The notes beneath the pieces are model-generated. The model searched no databases. It saw only the letters and a program-made list of their open reading frames with translations, and was not told the DNA's origin. A DNA stretch of 64,000 bases from Welwitschia mirabilis (Eukaryota > Gnetophyta > Gnetopsida > Welwitschiales): NCBI GenBank assembly GCA_051453625.1, contig JBOZIK010000001.1, forward strand, positions 292,463,655-292,527,654, written 5' to 3'. This document shows positions 58,384 to 64,000 of the stretch, piece by piece. A program made the translations under genes and the position numbers. Every line of letters starts with the position of its first letter. The stretch's first letter is position 1.

Positions 58384-60450
58384 AAGACAAATCTCACTAG
58401 CCTTGAAAAAGGACGTCACTCCGAACAACAGAATGATGAAAAACAAGTGGGCATGACATCACCATCCTCTGAAATTCTTGTCCATAGCTAACTATCATTA
58501 ACAGAAACATGTAAAAGGACTAACAGGGATGCACGTCACTTTCTGAGGAACATCTTTTGCGCAAAACATCCAAACAGGACCAAGCCTCCTAAAGCCAATG
58601 AACAAAAGACAGCACCGAGATAGCACTAACAGGTACAGCCTTCAAAACTGCTTCGCTTGTCATCTTCAAAATAGTTAGCAAATCAAAACTGCATATTGAG
58701 CAGAACAGCCACTTGCACATCAAAACAAATGCTGAAACAAAGAAAAATATGTACAACTTGCAGTTGCTGCCTGTCATGGTTGTGGGAGAATAGCCTAACT
58801 CAACAGTGTCAGAACTCACTAGCACCTTCCTCAAAAAATTCATCCTATCTCGAGAATTTGGCTTGGGAGGAAAAATCATCACATTTGTGTTCAAGGTGGT
58901 TTCTTTTCACACATCCCGTTTTCTTGCCGTGCTAGCATCTCGGAGGTTTCTGTTTTGGTTGCTTCCTATTTCCTTGTACCATTAGAGATGAACAACTAGT
59001 ATTGACTGCATGACAAAGTTCTTTAGCCATACAACACGAACCACATCATCAAAGTTTAACAAACACAAAGCATGCTTACTGAGAGACATCGTTTGGCTGT
59101 CCCATGATTGAAGCAAAAAACTCAGAAAAGTCATCACCTTGTTTTTGTAAGAGATTTTCATCCCTATGGTAGCTATTTGTAAAGCAACCGAGTTGAACCT
59201 TTGCAAGTAGTGGTTCATGTTGGAAGTGAAGCCAAATCTCTTGATATTATTTATTCCTTTATAGTGTGACTTTATATATTTTATATAGTNNNNNNNNNNN
59301 NNNNNNNNNNNNNNNNNNNNNNNNNNNNNNNNNNNNNNNNNNNNNNNNNNNNNNNNNNNNNNNNNNNNNNNNNNNNNNNNNNNNNNNNNNNNNNNNNNNN
59401 NNNNNNNNNNNNNNNNNNNNNNNNNNNNNNNNNNNNNNNNNNNNNNNNNNNNNNNNNNNNNNNNNNNNNNNNNNNNNNNNNNNNNNNNNNNNNNNNNNNN
59501 NNNNNNNNNNNNNNNNNNNNNNNNNNNNNNNNNNNNNNNNNNNNNNNNNNNNNNNNNNNNNNNNNNNNNNNNNNNNNNNNNNNNNNNNNNNNNNNNNNNN
59601 NNNNNNNNNNNNNNNNNNNNNNNNNNNNNNNNNNNNNNNNNNNNNNNNNNNNNNNNNNNNNNNNNNNNNNNNNNNNNNNNNNNNNNNNNNNNNNNNNNNN
59701 NNNNNNNNNNNNNNNNNNNNNNNNNNNNNNNNNNNNNNNNNNNNNNNNNNNNNNNNNNNNNNNNNNNNNNNNNNNNNNNNNNNNNNNNNNNNNNNNNNNN
59801 NNNNNNNNNNNNNNNNNNNNNNNNNNNNNNNNNNNNNNNNNNNNNNNNNNNNNNNNNNNNNNNNNNNNNNNNNNNNNNNNNNNNNNNNNNNNNNNNNNNN
59901 NNNNNNNNNNNNNNNNNNNNTTGGGGTTTTCCACGTAAATCTGGTGTGTTGATATTTGCATTTTGCTTTTGCTCTGCTGCATTTTTCTAACAGTTCATTG
60001 TTTCATCTCCCTTTGGCTTCAAACTATGCAAATTTCGATGATAAAGTCTTGATTTGTCATAGTCCTTACGTGGCAGAGATTTGCTAGTTTGATTCCTATG
60101 TCATGCATAGATTGTGCATCTTACACATTCAAAAGAATAGAATCATCCATAGACTGCCAAACAATTACTAGAACCTTGTAGTCCATTCTATTTGATTCAT
60201 CAATGGTAATAGAAGCATCTTGTGCACTTGGTCCTTGGACAACTGATTTAAGATCATGCTTGTATGGAAAGTCCTTGACTTTGGGTCTTCCAAAGCTCAT
60301 AATTTCAAGCATCAAAATTGTTCACTAGAAGATTTGTCTTCTCAAGCATTCGCAATAACTCCTGCTGAAACAGAAATGTCAGGTCCACAACTAAAATTGT
60401 CTTTGTTAACACTAAAAGAAGGGCAAGTACAAACATCGAAAAACTATTAC
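58384..60450 (-). pseudogene. Copia F gag remnant, pol deleted, split by a solo LTR
   Basis: Minus-strand Tork/Tnt1-type gag. The N-terminal part lies near 60340-60120, with NYELWKTQ-like and DSILLNV-like segments. The C-terminal part at about 59212-58982 reads MNHYLQRFNSVALQIATIGM, then LLQSWDSQTMSLSK and LNFDDVV. This matches the H...FN.L..QLA..G, LP.SWD.....LS and L.FDDV blocks of Copia gag. The two halves are separated by a solo LTR (59218-59992). From about 58900 the sequence runs to the PPT in under 600 bp, too short for protease, integrase and RT, so pol is deleted. The 5' LTR to the right was not identified. Confidence 0.65.
59218..59992 (+). repeat. Solo LTR of a Tnt1/Tork-type Copia with 5-bp target duplication
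   Basis: Starts TGTTGGAAGTGAAGCCAAAT at 59218 and ends ATTTTTCTAACA at 59992. It is flanked by the direct repeat GTTCA (59213-59217 and 59993-59997). The start resembles the LTR at 62948 (TGTTGATATGTGAAGCCAAA), and the end shares the TTTTYCACGTAAATC block with it. Middle 631 bases are N (59290-59920), so an internal region cannot be excluded by sequence alone, but the gap is shorter than any full element if its length is estimated correctly. Confidence 0.7.
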
Positions 60451-60453
60451 TAG

Positions 60454-62290
60454 AAAATAAAAAAGGTTGTCATTATGAACAAGGGTGCAACAAACAAGTT
60501 CTTGCTTAAATAAAATTGCAAAGCGTATGAGGAAGTAACCACAAGGATCATAAGAAATTTTTATGGTGGTTTGGATGACGTGCCACCTTAGTTTACACCT
60601 TGACTTAGTCCTTCCAATGGACTATTTACCTCTTTGTTAGAACCTATTCCAATTTCACCTTTAAATTTTATACCAGGGACATTTCATGTTTGATTCCAAA
60701 CTACTCTTTTCAAGGATTGAAGTGAATGACAAATATGTTTTCAGCAAGAGTTCATTCAATGGAGATCAAAAGGGTAAGAGCTTGCTACTAGTTGAGAATG
60801 TTCTGCACAAGCATGGCAAGAAGAAGATAGTACAAATGTAGGCATAACATGCTCTTCATGTAGATCAATAGAGCTGACATTTGGACTTAAGTGGAACTTG
60901 AGGGGAACGAATGTTTAGAATGACAAAAATTAGCAAACTTTAGTCCTTACTGATTTGAAAATTTCACATTTGATATTTTTTTGGTCAAACAAAGAAAAAC
61001 ATCCAATCACACTGACTCCTTACAGAGAAGACGAAGACAACAGTTGAGAGTTTCATCATTTTGATGAAAATATTTGTTTCACCCAAGAAGTCGTAAAGAG
61101 TAAGGCAAGATTGTGGAACCCATTCTGTTGGCCCTAATGTAAGGATGTGTTCAACCCAATGTTAGAAACACAAGAAGTCTTGAGATGAAACAACTGTCCA
61201 TTTCATTGACTTCTTGGTACTAAAGTTTGATTCTAAACAACTGTAGGAATATATTTAATGTAATATCTGATACAATATTTAAACAACATTATGATGTGAA
61301 TGACAATCTAACACAAAATCAAATGCACGCACATTACAATTCTTAAATTTAAATGATAGAGAAGCCAAGTTTTAACCTAGGTTAAGAAGTGGTAGGATCA
61401 AGACCAAGCTTAGATCCTTAATGACAACCTCCATGACTGAGGCTTTTATAACCTTGTGAACTGTTGCTTTGGTACTGGTAAAAATGATTACCTTGAATGC
61501 TATATTCCATCATCCGCATGCTTATCAAAAGATGTTATGATTTATGATTCATTGTAAATGGCCTTGTTGGCTTTTGACTGCCATACCTCCTATAACCTTA
61601 CTACTAAACACCAATGGAGATTGATGGTATTTTTGGACATGCTTGGTATTTCCACACCTAATCACATTGCCCCCTAAGAACCCTATAGGCTCTTGAAGTT
61701 CTTTTCATGTTTGTTGAAGACCTCTAATTGTGCATACTTAAAATGCTTGTTATTCTAATTTTTTTCTTTTTCTTTTTTTAAGAAATTGCAACTTGTGCAC
61801 AAATAAAAGCATGTATAATTTGCATTACAATGCGATGCCACCTGATTCAACATACGGTGATGTATGTCCTCTCGAGCTAAACAACTCATCCAACACGAGT
61901 AGTTTTGCACTTTGGTGATGCCTATGTACCTCATCAACAAAGATATGTCATTGAGTATATATTTGGAAGATTTTATATTTATTTGGAAAATGAAACATAT
62001 TGTACAAGAGATAACTAATAAGAAAACTGAAGCTAAATCTAATTTGAACAATGATAATGATTTATTGAGAGACTTACCAATTAGACTTGAGACATTAAGG
62101 GCTCCCAAAGAGACTCAGATACAAAAGGCCATTGGCTTGACACCTTGCAATCCCACAAGTAAAAATATAATTAAAATGTGATAATTAAATGGAGTATAAA
62201 AACCATCAATAATGCTCTGCTATGCAATGGAAATAACAACAATAAAATAACATAAATCCACACTAAGGCCATCTATGTAGGGAAAGGTGC
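60454..62290. other. Unassigned intronic DNA
   Basis: No coding exon or element protein recognised. 60540-60720 may contain decayed LTR-like sequence (TTAGTCCTTCCAATGG, GTTAGAACC) but without clear edges. Confidence 0.4.
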
Positions 62291-62299
62291 AGTTGAGAC

Positions 62300-62470
62300 C
62301 ATTGCTCTCATACTCACCAGCTTCATGGACAATCTGACGAGTCTTGAGTCTATGAACCCTAGCAAGTCTAAAACATGAAACTTGCTAAGACAAGTTTGGA
62401 GCTATAGACTCACTACACTCACAAGACCTGGCGAGTTTGGAAGGTCTAGTGAGTTTGCAACTCCTAGGTT
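62300..62470 (+). repeat. Cluster of GAGT/ACTC-type words
   Basis: Words such as GACGAGTCTTGAGTCTATGA, AGACTCACTACACTCAC, GGCGAGTTTGG and AGTGAGTTTGC recur within 170 bp, partly on opposite strands. Looks like the subterminal region of a repeat, but no element ends were found. Confidence 0.4.
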
Positions 62471-62947
62471 CATGTTTCATTTTGAGTATTGGAAAAAAAA
62501 AAAAAAACACTTTTTGAAAAAAGAAACTATCTATGTTTTTTGAAAAAGACACTTAAAAAAAACACACTTCTTGATTGTAAAGTAAACCCTAGACATGTAT
62601 AAAAGTGAGAGTTACCAAATTCTTATCTCACTTTTCCTTCCGTTCACATTTAGGGACAATTCCTAGCAACCAAATGGATAGTCAGATCCTTGCAAGGGAA
62701 GGAAGCTTGGAAAGTCATTTTTAGATAGTATTTCTTTATAGGTAGCCCAAAAACTTTCTCCATAGGAGGGAATGCCTATTTAAGTAATTAGTTAGTGAGT
62801 CAAGAAGATATTAAGATTACAAGTTCTTTTGTTTCTCAACAAATTTGGAAAGATTGGAATGAGATTAAGAAGAATTTGAATTGGAATCTGTCTAGTTTAT
62901 GCTTTGAGAATATTAACCTTCATTCTATTTGGTGGTCTCTAGCCTTT

Positions 62948-63353
62948 TGTTGATATGTGAAGCCAAATTTGTTTTGTTCCCTTTATAATGTTTTAACGTT
63001 ATGTCCTTACGTTGACCTCACTTTAATATTGTAAAAGGAGGTCATGTTATAGAACCTTCCTTGGGGCGTTGCCAAAAAAGAGAATGTGTTAAGAAAGGGA
63101 TGATACTACTATTTTAGGGTTTTGGCTTGTAACCCTAAGCCTATTTTAACATGGTGTAAGGGTTGTTTGGATGTAGTTCTGAGAGCAAACCTTGCTTGAA
63201 GCCTGTTGTGGCTCGAATTCTGAAGAAGAGAATAGAGCTCTCCATTGCTTTCCCATGGTTTTTCCAAGCATTCGGGTTTTTCACGTAAATCGTTGTGTCT
63301 CTTCTTCCTTTTGTTGCATTTTCAAGTGCTTTGCATCTATGTATTTCATAACA
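62948..63353 (+). repeat. 5' LTR of Tnt1/Tork-type Copia G
   Basis: 406 bp, TGTTGATATGTGAAGCC to TTTCATAACA, immediately followed by a PBS. GGGTTTTTCACGTAAATCG near 63267 is the conserved segment near the LTR 3' end of this type. Same family as the solo LTR at 59218-59992. Confidence 0.8.
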
Positions 63354-63355
63354 CT

Positions 63356-63367
63356 TGCTATCAGAGC
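63356..63367 (+). other. Met-tRNA primer binding site, Copia G
   Basis: TGCTATCAGAGC, one mismatch (third base) to TGGTATCAGAGC, 2 nt after the LTR. Confidence 0.85.
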
Positions 63368-63529
63368 ACTAGGTTTTGGACCTACGTTTTGGGGATAGTT
63401 TGGCATTCGTAAAATAGCAAACAAAGCGGAGCAGAGCAGCTGGAGTGAAGCGGAGTAAGCACAACAAAGTGGACTGTCAGAGTGAAGTGAGCGATTTTAG
63501 TGAAATAGGCATGAAGGTCATTAGCTCCA

Positions 63530-64000
63530 AAAATTTGCTTCCAAAATTTGACTATGTTTCTTTGGATTTCTCTAAGGATTGTGCTGTTCCAGAAGCTCAA
63601 CATGTTAACTTTAAGCAATCTGTGTCTAGAAATAAAATAATGGAAAATTAGATTTGGTTTATTCTAATATTGTAGGACCTATGTGAGTAACATCTTTTGG
63701 TGGAGGATCTTATGTTGTTATGTTTATTGATGATTTTAGTTATAAAACTTGGCTACTTCCAATTCTTCAAAAGATAGAGTCTTTGATGCTTTTAAACAAT
63801 TTGAAGCTAGAATTGAAAATGAATCAAGCTGTAAAATTAAATGCTTGGTGATAGATAATGGAGGTGAATACACCTCTCGTGAATTTCAAATGTTTTGTAG
63901 AGATAATGGACTTGTCCAAATAAAAACACCTCCATTTACACCTTAGAATGATGGAGTTGTTGAAAGAAACAACATGACTATTTTAGAAAGGCTGCGTTTA
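63530..64000 (+). pseudogene. Copia G integrase, open at window end
   Basis: Plus strand. Starts in the pre-integrase linker (QHVNFKQSVSRNKIMEN, ending 63650) and continues in shifted frames with a GP(M)..TS.GG stretch, MFIDDFS.KTWL near 63719-63756, then DAFKQFEARIENESSCKIKC, IDNGGEYTSREFQMFCRDNG and TPPFTP. After a TAG (from CAG) comes NDGVVERNN, then the window ends. The DDE catalytic residues are all present (FIDD, IDNGGE, VVER), but frames are broken at about 63650 and 63750 and by stops. Only some 160 bases separate the PBS from this point, so gag and protease are deleted. The wording is Tnt1/Tork-type. Confidence 0.85.

Larger units (their letters stand above)
56367..64000 (+). other. 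pfkB-like gene intron 2 (more than 7.6 kb, open at window end)
   Basis: Starts with GT at 56367. No exon encoding the expected next block was found, so the intron seems to run past the window edge. It contains an internally deleted Copia with a nested solo LTR and the start of a second Copia. Much of 56400-57900 is unassigned. Confidence 0.6.

Noticed and set aside
59266-59982. Long ORFs on both strands
   Set aside because: They consist of the 631-N gap; the edges belong to a solo LTR.
61755-62181. ORFs of 89-117 residues on both strands
   Set aside because: No recognised domain, and the two ORFs overlap antisense. An exon of the kinase was considered, but none of the expected blocks appear.

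Overview
The window looks like nuclear DNA of a seed plant. It is very AT-rich, it is packed with decayed plant LTR retrotransposons (Gypsy of the Athila/Tat type and several Copia lineages) and plant L1-type LINEs, and it carries one split host gene with canonical GT/AG introns. Intron 1 is about 5.3 kb, intron 2 runs more than 7.6 kb to the window end, and the elements are old and full of stops. That fits a large gymnosperm-like genome, but this is inference; no species marker was seen. There are no prokaryotic genes, CRISPR arrays, rRNA genes or recognisable tRNA genes. Twelve runs of N interrupt the sequence.

Layout. 1-4288: 5' part of a minus-strand Gypsy element (copy A: gag, leader, tRNA-Asp-type PBS, LTR). 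4289-9400: AT-rich DNA with two Met-tRNA PBS-like sites and one LTR-like block. 9400-14300: plus-strand L1 LINE relic (ORF1, endonuclease, RT, zf-RVT, RNase H). 14728-17112: plus-strand Gypsy copy B. 17213-22142: minus-strand Gypsy copy C of the same family, convergent with B. 22143-24775: minus-strand Copia copy E1 (protease, gag, leader). 24776-35825: SIRE/Maximus-like Copia on the minus strand with two partial internal regions (X and Y) separated by a gap, plus an accessory 3' ORF. 37650-40700: Copia copy E2. 41860-43170: A-rich leader, Met-tRNA PBS and LTR start. 43400-46100: minus-strand L1 relic. 46100-49700: unassigned, with GA microsatellites.

50457-64000 holds the only host gene found, a plant pfkB-like carbohydrate kinase on the plus strand. 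Exon 1 is 50457-50855 and exon 2 is 56122-56366; the remaining exons lie beyond the window. Its second intron carries an internally deleted Copia (57956 to about 60450) with a nested solo LTR flanked by a 5-bp target duplication, and a younger Tnt1/Tork-type Copia at 62948-64000 whose integrase runs off the edge.

The most unusual signal is a compound palindrome (GTCATC, 6 nt, ATCATCTAGATGAT, 6 nt, GATGAC). It recurs about 13 times, at fixed places in the LTR (about 232 and 342 bp from the LTR 5' end) and three times in the leader of each of the three Gypsy copies. Much of the decay in the elements is C-to-T/G-to-A, as expected from old cytosine methylation, whereas exon 1 of the kinase keeps many CpGs.
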